Shown piece after piece: positions 1 through 8,939 of a DNA stretch of 64,000 nt (position 1 is the first letter of the stretch; every line of letters begins with the position of its first letter). Position numbers and translations under genes: made by a program. The stretch spans positions 186,001 to 250,000 of the forward strand of contig NZ_JAMDLH010000006.1 of the NCBI RefSeq assembly GCF_023721755.1, given 5' to 3'. The DNA comes from Pleomorphomonas sp. NRK KF1 (GTDB lineage: Bacteria > Pseudomonadota > Alphaproteobacteria > Rhizobiales > Pleomorphomonadaceae). A model generated the notes under the pieces. The model saw only the letters and a list, made by a program, of their open reading frames with translations. It made no database searches and was not told the origin of the DNA.

Positions 1-724
1 GATCGTTCTGGAACACCGCGACGACGCGCTCCGGGCCGCCGACGACGCTGTCCTCTGGAAGCGTCTCGTCAAGGGCGTTGCCGAGCGCCACGGGTTCGTC
101 GCCACCTTCATGGCCAAGCCCTACGAAGCGTTCGCCGGCTCCGGCGCCCATTTCCACGTCAGCCTTTGCGACGAGACCGGCAAGAACCTTTTCGCGGGCC
201 GCGAGCCGGAAGGCAACGCGCTTCTCCGACAGGCCATTGCCGGACTTGAGGCGACGATGGCCGAAAGCATGGCGATCTTCGCCCCCAACGCCAATAGCTA
301 CAGACGATTCAAGCCCAACTCCTACGCACCGCTTGGGCCAGCCTGGGCGATCGACAACCGCTCTGTACCGATCCGTGTCACCGGTGGGCCGCCGGAGACG
401 CGACATCTCGAACAGCGCGTGGCCGGCGCCGATGCCAACCCCTACCTGGCGCTCGCCGCGGTGATCGCCGGCATGATCGAGGGCATTGAGGCAAAACGCG
501 AACCGTCAAAGCCGATCAGCGGCAACGGCTACTCGCAGGTGCCGCCGTCGCTGCCGCGCTTCTGGCCGGAGGCGCTTCGGCGGGCACGCGGCTCCGAGTT
601 CCTGAAGCGTCGGCTCGGGGAGCGGCTGGTCGATATCTACCTCACCATCAAGGAAGCGGAATGCGACCGCTTCTTCGCCGAGATAAGCGATCGCGACATT
701 CACTGGTACCTGAGGCTCGCATAA
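1..724 (+). CDS. Glutamine synthetase family protein, C-terminal part (5' end outside window)
   Basis: The reading frame is open from base 2 to a TAA at 722-724, giving about 240 C-terminal residues; the start lies outside the window. The sequence holds the glutamine synthetase catalytic blocks: GSGAHFHVSL (ATP and metal-binding HxH), NSYRRFKPNSYAPLGPAW and ETRHLEQRVAGADANPYLAL. Family members ligate ammonia or an amine to the gamma-carboxyl of glutamate with ATP in the cytoplasm. The NSYRRF...DNRSVPIRV form resembles gamma-glutamylputrescine synthetase-like (PuuA type) proteins more than canonical GlnA, so an amine substrate is plausible, but the substrate cannot be fixed from this fragment. 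The next gene is convergent, 39 bases away. Confidence 0.85.
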   Translation, partial: IVLEHRDDALRAADDAVLWKRLVKGVAERHGFVATFMAKPYEAFAGSGAHFHVSLCDETGKNLFAGREPEGNALLRQAIAGLEATMAESMAIFAPNANSYRRFKPNSYAPLGPAWAIDNRSVPIRVTGGPPETRHLEQRVAGADANPYLALAAVIAGMIEGIEAKREPSKPISGNGYSQVPPSLPRFWPEALRRARGSEFLKRRLGERLVDIYLTIKEAECDRFFAEISDRDIHWYLRLA

Positions 725-763
725 GGGACGCCGGACAGCCATGACGGCAGCCCGGCAGAGGCC

Positions 764-1750
764 TTACTCCTTGTCCTTGCCGTTCTTGATCTTCAGAAAC
801 TTCGGCCCCTTGCCGAGAATCTTGTCGTCGATCTCGCCGATGGCGGCCAGGTTCTTGCGATCATAGTCCAGCTTCGACAGCAGGTAGCGGATGGCGTTGA
901 GGCGGGCCCGCTTCTTGTCGTTGGAGCGAACGACGATCCAGGGGCTGAGGTCGGAGTGGCTGGCCTTCAGCATGTGGTCGCGGGCGGCGGTGTACTGATC
1001 CCACATGCCCAGCGCCTTGAGATCGACCGGGGAAAGCTTCCAGATGCGCAGGGGATCGTGGCGGCGGTCGTGGAACCGCTTGAGCTGCATCTCACGACCG
1101 ATGTCGAGCCATATCTTGATCAGCACGATGCCGTCGTGGATCAACATGCGCTCGAAATGCGGGACCTCCTCAAGGAAAAGCTCGGTTTCCTCGGCCGTGC
1201 AAAAGCCCATGACCGGCTCGACGACGGCGCGGTTGTACCAGGAGCGGTCAAAGAACACGATTTCGCCCTTTGTCGGTAGTTCCTTGACGTAACGCTGGAA
1301 GTACCACTGGCCCCGTTCGACATCCGACGGCTTGGTGAGCGCCACATGGCGGGCGGAGCGCGGATTCATATATTCAAGGAAGGTGCCGATGGTGCCGCCC
1401 TTGCCGGCAGCGTCGCGACCCTCCAGAAGCACGACAATGCGCTGGCCGGTGTCGTTGGCCCACTTCTGCAGCTTGACCAGTTCGATCTGCAGAACCCTCA
1501 GCTCCTCGAGATAGGGCTTTTCCTTGAGGCTCTCTTTGTAGGGATAACCACCGGAACCGAGCGCCTCCATTTCGATCTCCTCGGGGAGATAGGGATTGTC
1601 GAGATCGAAGGTGACCTTGCCAAGCGTGATCGGCGGCGCGTCGGGCGCTTGCGTCGCCAATACGGCGGCGCCCTCGCGGGCGGCGATCAGCTCGACGCTC
1701 GACACGAAACGACGCCCCATGTCATTCGTCGATTTGTCTTTCTTTCCCAT
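764..1750 (-). CDS. ppk2: Polyphosphate kinase 2
   Basis: PPK2 proteins move phosphate between polyphosphate and nucleoside diphosphates in the cytoplasm. The 328-residue protein has the Walker A motif EGRDAAGKGG, the lid and Walker B-like segment FFDRSWYNRAVVEPVMG, and the conserved RRHDPLRIWKLSPVDL block, typical of the single-domain class. An in-frame start exists 28 codons upstream, but the ATG at 1748-1750 follows a GGGGGAAAG ribosome site and begins MGKKDKSTND, so I use it. The gene is divergent from phoR across 117 bases that contain a Pho half-site. That context suggests control by phosphate, linking polyphosphate storage to phosphate uptake; this is an inference. Confidence 0.93.
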   Translation of the reverse strand: MGKKDKSTNDMGRRFVSSVELIAAREGAAVLATQAPDAPPITLGKVTFDLDNPYLPEEIEMEALGSGGYPYKESLKEKPYLEELRVLQIELVKLQKWANDTGQRIVVLLEGRDAAGKGGTIGTFLEYMNPRSARHVALTKPSDVERGQWYFQRYVKELPTKGEIVFFDRSWYNRAVVEPVMGFCTAEETELFLEEVPHFERMLIHDGIVLIKIWLDIGREMQLKRFHDRRHDPLRIWKLSPVDLKALGMWDQYTAARDHMLKASHSDLSPWIVVRSNDKKRARLNAIRYLLSKLDYDRKNLAAIGEIDDKILGKGPKFLKIKNGKDKE

Positions 1751-1811
1751 CGGCTTTCCCCCAGAATCCGCGTGCCCGCCTTGGCGGCGGGCACGGCGAG
1801 CCGCGCCACAA

Positions 1812-1842
1812 CCGTCATAAAAGACGTCTATCAATATGACAG
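1812..1842. promoter_or_regulatory. Possible Pho-type operator between ppk2 and phoR
   Basis: The 117-base divergent region contains GTCATA (1814-1819) and its inverted copy TATGAC (1835-1840). On the minus strand 1836-1842 reads CTGTCAT, a perfect Pho-box half-site facing ppk2. A second half-site at the expected 11-base spacing is not convincing, so this is a candidate only. Confidence 0.4.
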
Positions 1843-1867
1843 ACTCCGCGTTTCCGCTTAAGGACCA

Positions 1868-3262
1868 ATGAACATCATGAGCCCCACGCCGGACAGGCCG
1901 GAAAACAGCGACGCGGTGCGTGACGGACGGGGACGCTTTGCTGAATCGATTGCCGAAGGCCGCTTGCAGACAGTGCTCGCAGCGGCAGCCGCTTTCTGGC
2001 TGGTCATGTTGTTCGCAGCCGATCTTGAACCGGTCGTGGCGATACTGGGGCTTGTCTCCACGGCAACCGCCGCCGTCTGCGCCCTGCCGACAGGAGGAAA
2101 AGCAGCAAAATCGCGTCCGGCCGATCGCTCTCCAGCTCGCCGCTGGCCTGACACCGGCATGAAGCTGCTGCTCGACGGAATGGACGAACCGGCCTTCCTG
2201 ACCGACGCCGATGGTACGTTGCGCTATCAGAATGCCGCCGCCGCCGCCGAGTTCGGATCGGCCCGTATGGGCGATCCGCTCGCTTTCCGCCTGCGCGTGC
2301 CGGAGATCCTCGACGCCGTTCAGCGCGCGGGGCAGGGAGAAAGCCTACCACCGGTGCGCTTCGTCGAACGTGGCACGGGAGGGGAGCGGCACTTCGTCGT
2401 CCGTTGCTCGCCGCTACGCCTGCCTCGCCCCGAACCCAAGCGGCGGCCGGATTTCGTTCTGTTGCGATTCCGGGACGAGAGCGATGCCGTTCGTTTGGAC
2501 CGCATGCGCAGCGATTTCATAGCCAACGCCAGTCATGAACTCAGAACCCCGCTCGCCTCGCTTACGGGCTTCATCGAAACGCTGCTCGGCCCGGCCCGAC
2601 GCGACGAAGCCAACCGCGAGCGATTTCTCACCATCATGCTGGAACAGGCCCGGCGCATGGGCCGACTGATTGACGATCTGATGTCGCTGTCGCGGCTCGA
2701 GATGAAGGCACACCTCCGTCCGACCGGCACCGTCGATCTGGCCGAGGTGCTCCCGTCGGTGGCCGACATGCTGGCGCCGGTCGCAGCCGTTCGAAAGGCC
2801 GCGATCGTCATGGGAAGCAGCCCAGCCGATGCACCCATCGCCGGTGATCGTGATGAACTGACGCAGGTTTTTGCCAACCTGGTCGAGAACGCAGTCAAGT
2901 ATGGCCACGAGAGCGGCAACGTCACTCTGACGCTCGCAGAGGAAGTGGGCGACGACGGACGGCCCGGTTTCCGGGTCAGCGTATCCGACGATGGCCCGGG
3001 CATCGCTGCCGAACATTTGCCGCGTCTGACCGAACGCTTCTACCGCGTCGATGCTGCGCGGAGCCGAGAGCAGCGTGGGACCGGTCTCGGCCTCGCCATC
3101 GTCAAGCACATCATCAACCGCCATCAGGGACGGCTCGTCATCCGTTCGGAGGTTGGAGTCGGCACCACTGTCAATGTCTGGTTGCCCCGGCGGCCGGACC
3201 TATCCGGTTCCGAGATGACGAAAGAGACAGGTACAGCCGTCATCGAAGAACTCAATACCTAG
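1868..3262 (+). CDS. phoR: Phosphate regulon sensor histidine kinase PhoR
   Basis: PhoR is the membrane kinase that phosphorylates PhoB when phosphate is scarce. The 464-residue protein has two hydrophobic segments (about 33-51 and 55-74), a PAS-like region starting near residue 100, a HisKA domain with phospho-acceptor His223 in FIANASHELRTPLASL, and a HATPase domain with N box NLVENAVKYG, DDGPGI and GTGLGLAIVKHI. Its position before pstSCAB-phoU-phoB identifies it as PhoR rather than another kinase. PhoB is encoded at the far end of the cluster, about 5.7 kb downstream, so the two partners bracket the transporter genes. Confidence 0.95.
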   Translation: MNIMSPTPDRPENSDAVRDGRGRFAESIAEGRLQTVLAAAAAFWLVMLFAADLEPVVAILGLVSTATAAVCALPTGGKAAKSRPADRSPARRWPDTGMKLLLDGMDEPAFLTDADGTLRYQNAAAAAEFGSARMGDPLAFRLRVPEILDAVQRAGQGESLPPVRFVERGTGGERHFVVRCSPLRLPRPEPKRRPDFVLLRFRDESDAVRLDRMRSDFIANASHELRTPLASLTGFIETLLGPARRDEANRERFLTIMLEQARRMGRLIDDLMSLSRLEMKAHLRPTGTVDLAEVLPSVADMLAPVAAVRKAAIVMGSSPADAPIAGDRDELTQVFANLVENAVKYGHESGNVTLTLAEEVGDDGRPGFRVSVSDDGPGIAAEHLPRLTERFYRVDAARSREQRGTGLGLAIVKHIINRHQGRLVIRSEVGVGTTVNVWLPRRPDLSGSEMTKETGTAVIEELNT

Positions 3263-3290
3263 ATTTCAATAATTATTTCAATTTCTTATA

Positions 3291-3319
3291 TTGTCACAAT
3301 ATTGTAGCCCATCTGTCAT
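3291..3319 (+). promoter_or_regulatory. Pho box (three 11-base-spaced repeats) upstream of pstS
   Basis: Three heptamers lie exactly 11 bases apart: TTGTCAC at 3291, TTGTAGC at 3302 and CTGTCAT at 3313. The known PhoB target is tandem CTGTCAT-like heptamers with 4-base AT-rich spacers. The array sits about 110 bases before the pstS start, in an AT-rich patch (3263-3310) that contrasts with the surrounding GC-rich DNA. Confidence 0.8.
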
Positions 3320-3427
3320 AGAAGGGTAGTGCCAGGTCGATAGGGTCCGCGACGTGACGGGGACGAGACAGCCAACGGGCTTTCAGGGCTCCGACCGTCA
3401 TGATCCTAAACCTTTAGGAGTACTCCC

Positions 3428-4462
3428 GTGAAATTCTCCACCGCCGCCAGCGCCTTCGTGCTCGGCCTTTGCGCCACCGGCACGGCCGCCTTCGCCGCCG
3501 AGCAGATCCACATCGCCGGCTCCTCCACCGTTCTGCCCTATGCGACCATCGTCGCCGAGGCCTTCGCCGAAGCCAACCCGAACTTCAAGGCGCCGATCGT
3601 CGAGGGTGGCGGTTCGTCGGCCGGTCTCAAGGAGTTCTGCAAGGGCGTCGGCGACGACACCATCGACATCGCCGATGCCTCCCGTCCCATCAAGGACAGC
3701 GAGCTCGAAGCCTGCAAGGCGGCCGGCGTGACCGAAGTCCAGGAAATTCGCATCGGCTATGACGGCATCGTCTTCGCGTCCGACATCAAGGGTCCGGACT
3801 TCGCCTTCGAGCCGGCCGATTGGTTCAACGCCATCGGCGCCCAGGTTCTGAAGGACGGGCAGCTCGTCGACAATCCGAATGCCAAGTGGTCCGACGTCAA
3901 GGCCGACTTCCCGGACTGGGAGATCGCCGCCTACATTCCCGGCGAAAAGCATGGCACGCGCGAAGTGTTCGAGCTCAACGTTCTTCTCGCCGGCTGCAAG
4001 GCGACCAAGGCCTATGACGCCTTCATCGCTTCCGGTCTTGCCAAGGGCGACGCCGAGAAGGCCTGCTACAAGGTGCGCAAGGACGGCAAGGCGGTCGACA
4101 TCGACGGCGAGTACAACGAGACGCTCGCCCGCATCGACTCGAACAAGACCGGCATCGGCGTGTTCGGCCTTGCCTTCTACGAGAACAATCAGGACAAGCT
4201 GAAGGTCGCCACGATGAGCGGCATCGCCCCGTCGGTGGAGACCATCTCCAAGGGCGAGTATCCCGTGTCGCGTCCGCTGTTCTTCTACGTGAAGAAGGCC
4301 CACCTCGGCGTCGTTCCGGGTCTCAAGGAATATGTCGAGTTCTTCCTTGCCGACCAGATGATCGGCCCGCGCTCGCCGGCCGTCGCCAAGGGCCTCGTCC
4401 CGGCGCCGAAGGACGAACGCCAGAAGGTCCTGGCCGACTTCCAGGCCGGCAAGACCCTCTGA
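3428..4462 (+). CDS. pstS: Phosphate ABC transporter, periplasmic substrate-binding protein PstS
   Basis: PstS captures inorganic phosphate in the periplasm and delivers it to PstCA. The 344-residue protein starts with a Sec signal peptide (cleavage likely after AAFA near residue 23), followed by the phosphate-binding blocks AGSSTVLPYATIVAEAF, GGGSSAGLKEFCKG and DIADASRPIKD. The start ATG at 3428 is preceded by AGGAGTACTCCC. The gene is first in pstSCAB-phoU-phoB and follows the Pho box. A strong hairpin separates it from pstC, which may keep PstS expression above that of the membrane parts. Confidence 0.96.
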   Translation: MKFSTAASAFVLGLCATGTAAFAAEQIHIAGSSTVLPYATIVAEAFAEANPNFKAPIVEGGGSSAGLKEFCKGVGDDTIDIADASRPIKDSELEACKAAGVTEVQEIRIGYDGIVFASDIKGPDFAFEPADWFNAIGAQVLKDGQLVDNPNAKWSDVKADFPDWEIAAYIPGEKHGTREVFELNVLLAGCKATKAYDAFIASGLAKGDAEKACYKVRKDGKAVDIDGEYNETLARIDSNKTGIGVFGLAFYENNQDKLKVATMSGIAPSVETISKGEYPVSRPLFFYVKKAHLGVVPGLKEYVEFFLADQMIGPRSPAVAKGLVPAPKDERQKVLADFQAGKTL

Positions 4463-4480
4463 TCGATCGATACGATTTTC

Positions 4481-4508
4481 GGAAGGGCCTCTCCTCGGAG
4501 GCCCTTCC
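4481..4508 (+). terminator. Hairpin between pstS and pstC (attenuator or partial terminator)
   Basis: GGAAGGGCCTC (4481-4491) pairs perfectly with GAGGCCCTTCC (4498-4508) around a 6-base loop. The 11-bp stem is followed only by TTCTTG, so termination is probably partial. A 3'-stabilising role for pstS mRNA is equally possible. Confidence 0.6.
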
Positions 4509-4553
4509 TTCTTGCGCCGCGCCGATCGGCGGGCGAAACATCGGGGAGGCCGC

Positions 4554-6011
4554 ATGGGTCCGCTCTGGCTGCTCGCGCTGATCGCGGGTCTTTCGTTCTT
4601 CGGCTTCGTGCTGGGCCGTTGGAAGTCTGTCGTCCTCTCAGGCAAGGGGCGCGGAACGCTCGCCGCCCGCCCCGGTTACTACGGCGCCTATGTGCTGATC
4701 TGGACTGCGATGCCGGCGCTGCTGATCCTCGTCGCGCTGTCGATCGCCAAGCCGATCCTCATCGAGCATACCGTTCGCGCCAACCTGCCCGAGCAGGTTC
4801 TGGCCAACTCCACACAGCTGTCGCTCGAGGTTTCCGGCGTCGAGCAGGTGGCCGCCGGGCTCAAGCTCGTAACTCCCGAGGAACTTGAGAACATCCGCAT
4901 CGGCGTCGTGTCGGCGCGTTCGGTGTTCGCCCAGCACGGCCTGCCGCTTGGCCAGGATGTCAAGCCCTACCAGCTGACCGCCGCCGGTGCGCTCAACCTC
5001 GTTTCGGATGGTCTCGATACCGCGGTCGACGCGGCGGTTGTCGCCGCTCTCGCTTTCGGCCTGATCTTCGCCTTCGTCCGCGTGAAGCCGCGCCTCAGAG
5101 CCCGCAACCTCGTCGAGAACACCGTTCTGGTGTTGTTGATCGCCGCGTCATCGGTTGCCATCCTCACCACCATCGGCATCGTCCTTAGCCTGCTGTTCCA
5201 GGCTCTGCAGTTCTTTTCCATGGTGTCACCGGTCAGCTTCTATTTCGGTACGGTCTGGGACCCGCGGTTTGCCGCCGCCGGCTCGACGGAGAGCGGTCAG
5301 TTCGGCTTCCTGCCCCTCTTCTGGGGTACGCTCTACATTTCATTCTTCGCCATGGTCGTGGCCGTGCCGGTCGGTCTCTTCTCGGCTGTATACATGGCCG
5401 AGTACGCCACCTCGAAGGTCCGTTCGGTCGCCAAGCCCCTCATCGAGATCCTGGCCGGCATCCCAACTATCGTCTACGGCTTCTTCGCCCTGACAACGGT
5501 GGGGCCGCTCATTCGCGATTACATCGCCATGCCGCTCGGCCTCGGCACCTCGGGCAACAATGTGCTCACCGCCGGTCTGGTGATGGGCATCATGATCATT
5601 CCCTACGTCTCCTCGCTTTCCGACGACATCATCACGGCCGTTCCTCGCTCGTTGCGTGACGGCTCGCTGGCCCTTGGCGCCACCCGGTCCGAAACCATGC
5701 GGCAGGTGATCCTGCCAGCGGCGCTGCCCGGCGTGGTCGGTGCGATCCTGCTCGCCGTGTCGCGCGCCATCGGTGAGACGATGATCGTCGTGCTGGCGGC
5801 CGGCGTCGCAGCTCGCGCCTCGCTCAATCCATTCGAGGAAATGACCACCATAACCGTGAAGATCGTCAATCAGCTGACCGGCGACCTCGAGTTCACCAGT
5901 CCGCAAACCCTGGTGGCCTTCGCGCTGGGCATCACGCTGTTCGTCATCACGCTCGGCCTCAACGTGCTGGCGCTGACCATCGTCCGCAAGTACCGGGAGC
6001 AATACGAATGA
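4554..6011 (+). CDS. pstC: Phosphate ABC transporter permease PstC
   Basis: PstC forms, with PstA, the inner-membrane channel for phosphate. I chose the ATG at 4554 (MGPLWLLALIAGL) because GGGGAGG precedes it and translation begins directly with a membrane helix; an in-frame start at 4512 is less likely. The 485-residue protein has a long N-terminal extension (two hydrophobic segments in the first 75 residues, then a soluble stretch) before the permease core, a form known from alphaproteobacteria. The core carries the EAA-type loop GSLALGATRSETMRQVILP and AGIPTIVYGFF. It overlaps pstA by 4 bases (ATGA), indicating translational coupling. Confidence 0.94.
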   Translation: MGPLWLLALIAGLSFFGFVLGRWKSVVLSGKGRGTLAARPGYYGAYVLIWTAMPALLILVALSIAKPILIEHTVRANLPEQVLANSTQLSLEVSGVEQVAAGLKLVTPEELENIRIGVVSARSVFAQHGLPLGQDVKPYQLTAAGALNLVSDGLDTAVDAAVVAALAFGLIFAFVRVKPRLRARNLVENTVLVLLIAASSVAILTTIGIVLSLLFQALQFFSMVSPVSFYFGTVWDPRFAAAGSTESGQFGFLPLFWGTLYISFFAMVVAVPVGLFSAVYMAEYATSKVRSVAKPLIEILAGIPTIVYGFFALTTVGPLIRDYIAMPLGLGTSGNNVLTAGLVMGIMIIPYVSSLSDDIITAVPRSLRDGSLALGATRSETMRQVILPAALPGVVGAILLAVSRAIGETMIVVLAAGVAARASLNPFEEMTTITVKIVNQLTGDLEFTSPQTLVAFALGITLFVITLGLNVLALTIVRKYREQYE

Positions 6012-7345
6012 CGGAAGCCGCTTCTACAGTTCCCGCCTCCCGGCTCGGCGGCGCGGAAGTCCGGAAGATCTCCAAGATCGATATTGGCCTGAAGCGTCGT
6101 TACGCAGCCGAACGCCGTTTCCGCACCTACGGCGTTCTGGCTGTGACCATTGCCATCTGTTTCCTGGTCGCTCTGTTCAGCTCCATCGTGTCTCGGGGCT
6201 ACACCGCCTTCCAGCAGACGCGCATCAGCATGATCGTCGACTTCGACCCGAACATCATCGCACCGGATGGTGATCGGTCCGCCGACGCGGTCATGTCCGG
6301 CAACGCCTTTCGCTTTGACGATCTGATCGCCGCCTCGCTCCAGAAGACGCTGGAACTCGACCCCAACGACGAGGATGCCCTCTACGACGCTCTCGATCTG
6401 CTGTCCAAGGGCTCGGCGCCGATGCTGAGAAGCATGATCGCCAATGACCCTTCGCTAATCGGCACCAAGAGAAACGTCGACTTCTACGCCACCGGTGACG
6501 TCGATTCCTTCATCAAGGGCTCGATTAGGGCCGACATTCCCGAAAGCCAGCGCCTCATCAAGGACAAGCATATCGCCCTCATCGAGAAGCTCGAGAATGA
6601 GGGGGCCCTGCGGCTTGCCTTCAATACCGGGCTGTTCACCAACGGTGCCTCGACGCGGCCGGAAATGGCCGGTGTCGGCGTGGCGTTGGTCGGTTCGCTC
6701 TACATGATGCTGGTCGTGCTGGTGCTGTCGCTGCCGCTCGGCGTGGCTGGGTCGATCTACCTCGAAGAGTTCGCTCCGAAGAATCGCTGGACCGATCTGA
6801 TCGAGGTCAACATCAACAATCTCGCGGCCGTTCCGTCCATCGTCTACGGCCTTCTCGGTCTCGCCGTCTTCATCAACTTCGCCCACCTGCCGCGCTCGGC
6901 AAGCTTGGTCGGCGGTCTGGTGCTGACGCTGACGACCCTGCCAACCATCATCATCGCCACCCGCGCCGCGCTGAAAGCGGTGCCTCCGTCGATCCGCGAG
7001 GCCGGCCTGGGCGTCGGCGCCTCGAAGATGCAGACGGTCTTTCACCATGTTCTTCCGCTGGCCATGCCCGGCGTGCTCACCGGAACGATCATTGGTCTCG
7101 CGCATGCCCTTGGCGAAACGGCGCCGCTGCTGATGATCGGCATGAAGGCCTTCGTCGTCGAATACCCGACGACGCCTTTCGACCCTGCGACGGCGCTGCC
7201 TACCCAGATCTACATGTGGGCAACCGAACCCGAGCGTGCCTTCACCGAGCGAACCTCGGCGGCAATCATCGTGCTGCTCGCCTTCCTGCTCGCCATGAAC
7301 AGTCTCGCCATCATTCTCCGCCGCGCCTTCGAGCGTCGCTGGTAA
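6008..7345 (+). CDS. pstA: Phosphate ABC transporter permease PstA
   Basis: This is the second phosphate channel subunit. The 445-residue protein is longer than enterobacterial PstA (about 296): the first ~210 residues form the DUF3333-type region found in alphaproteobacterial PstA, with one membrane helix near residues 40-60 and a soluble part. The permease core follows, with AAVPSIVYGLLGLAVF and the EAA loop EAGLGVGASKMQTVFHHVLP. The start codon overlaps the pstC stop, and pstB follows after 21 bases. Confidence 0.95.
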   Translation: MTEAASTVPASRLGGAEVRKISKIDIGLKRRYAAERRFRTYGVLAVTIAICFLVALFSSIVSRGYTAFQQTRISMIVDFDPNIIAPDGDRSADAVMSGNAFRFDDLIAASLQKTLELDPNDEDALYDALDLLSKGSAPMLRSMIANDPSLIGTKRNVDFYATGDVDSFIKGSIRADIPESQRLIKDKHIALIEKLENEGALRLAFNTGLFTNGASTRPEMAGVGVALVGSLYMMLVVLVLSLPLGVAGSIYLEEFAPKNRWTDLIEVNINNLAAVPSIVYGLLGLAVFINFAHLPRSASLVGGLVLTLTTLPTIIIATRAALKAVPPSIREAGLGVGASKMQTVFHHVLPLAMPGVLTGTIIGLAHALGETAPLLMIGMKAFVVEYPTTPFDPATALPTQIYMWATEPERAFTERTSAAIIVLLAFLLAMNSLAIILRRAFERRW

Positions 7346-7366
7346 CCCGTTCCCGGAGTTTTCGCC

Positions 7367-8185
7367 ATGTCCGCAGTCCAGGCCACGACGGCCTTCGACA
7401 CAGTCCGCACTCCCGATCCGGCGAACCGCCCGATTAAGATCCACACGGCCAGTGTCAAGGTGACCTACGGCCAGAAGGAAGCGCTGCACGGCGTTTCCAT
7501 CGACATCCCCGAGAAGGCCGTGACCGCCTTTATCGGCCCGTCCGGTTGCGGCAAGTCGACCTTCTTGCGCTGCATCAATCGCATGAACGACACCATCGCC
7601 GGCGCGCGCGTCGAAGGAACCATCAAGCTCGACGATCAGGATATCTATGATCCCGATCTCGATGTGGTGGAGCTTCGGGCCCGCGTCGGCATGGTGTTCC
7701 AGAAGCCGAATCCCTTCCCCAAATCGATCTTCGACAATGTCGCCTACGGGCCGCGCATTCACGGCCTCGCCCGCTCCAAGGCCGACCTGGAGGAAATCGT
7801 CGTCACCTCGCTGCAAAAGGCATCGTTGTTCAACGAGGTCAAGGATCGGCTCAGCGAGCCCGGCACCGGTCTTTCCGGTGGCCAGCAGCAGCGACTTTGC
7901 ATCGCTCGCGCGATCGCGGTCTCTCCGGAAGTCATCTTGATGGACGAGCCCTGCTCGGCGCTCGATCCAATTGCCACCGCCAAGGTGGAAGAATTGATCG
8001 ACGAACTTCGGGCCAACTTCACCATCGTGATCGTGACGCATTCCATGCAGCAAGCGGCACGCGTGTCGCAGCGGACGGCCTTCTTCCATCTCGGTCACCT
8101 GATCGAGGAAGGTCCTACGGACCACGTCTTCACCAATCCGCTTGAGCAGCGGACGCAGGATTACATCACGGGCCGCTTCGGCTAA
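7367..8185 (+). CDS. pstB: Phosphate ABC transporter ATP-binding protein PstB
   Basis: PstB powers phosphate import through PstCA. The 272-residue protein shows Walker A (GPSGCGKST), the Q-loop region [14 protein letters not shown], the signature [15 protein letters not shown], Walker B ([13 protein letters not shown]) and the H-loop [11 protein letters not shown]. About 30 residues precede the conserved core. It lies between pstA and phoU on the same strand with short gaps, consistent with one operon. Confidence 0.97.
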   Translation: MSAVQATTAFDTVRTPDPANRPIKIHTASVKVTYGQKEALHGVSIDIPEKAVTAFIGPSGCGKSTFLRCINRMNDTIAGARVEGTIKLDDQDIYDPDLDVVELRARVGMVFQKPNPFPKSIFDNVAYGPRIHGLARSKADLEEIVVTSLQKASLFNEVKDRLSEPGTGLSGGQQQRLCIARAIAVSPEVILMDEPCSALDPIATAKVEELIDELRANFTIVIVTHSMQQAARVSQRTAFFHLGHLIEEGPTDHVFTNPLEQRTQDYITGRFG

Positions 8186-8207
8186 TCGGAAACGGCAGGA
8201 GATTTCC

Positions 8208-8915
8208 ATGGAACATACGGTTTCCGCTTACGACGACGACCTCAAGGCGATCGCGCGCATGGTCACCGAAATCGGCGGCCTCGCCGAGCGGGCCGTCGGC
8301 GATTCGGTCGCGGCCTTGACCCGCCTCGACCTCGCTCTCGCCCAGCGCGTCGTCGCGGGCGACAAGGAACTCGACCGGCTGCAGCACGAGATCGAGGAAA
8401 AGGCGATCCTGGTCATCGCCCGCCGCCAGCCGATGGCCAACGACCTCCGGGAAATCGTCGGCGCCATGCGCATCGCCAACGACATCGAGCGCATCGGCGA
8501 TCTCGCAAAGAACATTGCCAAGCGCGTCGTCGCCATCAACGGCGTCTTCCCCAACAAGCAGCTCATCACCGGCGTCGAGCATATGTGCGAAATCGCCTTG
8601 CAGCAGCTCAAGCGGGTGCTCGATGCCTTCGCCAGCCAGGACGACCAGGCGGCAGGGGCGGTGCGCCAGCGCGACGACGAGATCGACGCGCTCTATACGT
8701 CGCTGTTCCGCGAACTCCTCACCTACATGATGGAGGATCCGCGCAACCTTACCTTCTGCATCCATCTGCTGTTTTGCGCCAAGAATATCGAGCGGATCGG
8801 CGATCACGCTACGAACATTGCCGAGTCCGTGCATTATGTCGTGACGGGCCGGTCCTACGAAGAAGAGCGGCCGAAGGCCGACGCTTCGATCACCAGCACC
8901 ATCAGCGGTTCCTAA
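8208..8915 (+). CDS. phoU: Phosphate signalling protein PhoU
   Basis: PhoU links the Pst transporter to PhoR and keeps the regulon off when phosphate is plentiful. The 235-residue protein is all helical with the two PhoU repeats, visible in RQPMANDLREIVGAMRIAND and in the second half at CIHLLFCAKNIERIGDHA, each with the conserved acidic metal-binding residues. The ATG at 8208 follows AGGAG at 8197-8201; an upstream in-frame start inside pstB is rejected. Confidence 0.96.
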   Translation: MEHTVSAYDDDLKAIARMVTEIGGLAERAVGDSVAALTRLDLALAQRVVAGDKELDRLQHEIEEKAILVIARRQPMANDLREIVGAMRIANDIERIGDLAKNIAKRVVAINGVFPNKQLITGVEHMCEIALQQLKRVLDAFASQDDQAAGAVRQRDDEIDALYTSLFRELLTYMMEDPRNLTFCIHLLFCAKNIERIGDHATNIAESVHYVVTGRSYEEERPKADASITSTISGS

Positions 8916-8939
8916 CAAGCCTAGGAGTTGAGGACGACC

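Noticed and set aside
3398-4645. Long antisense open frame of 415 codons across pstS
   Set aside because: Mirror of the GC-rich pstS reading frame; composition is low-complexity and no protein family is recognisable.
6455-8209. Antisense open frame of 584 codons across pstA-pstB
   Set aside because: Runs through two well-identified transporter genes; it arises from codon bias.
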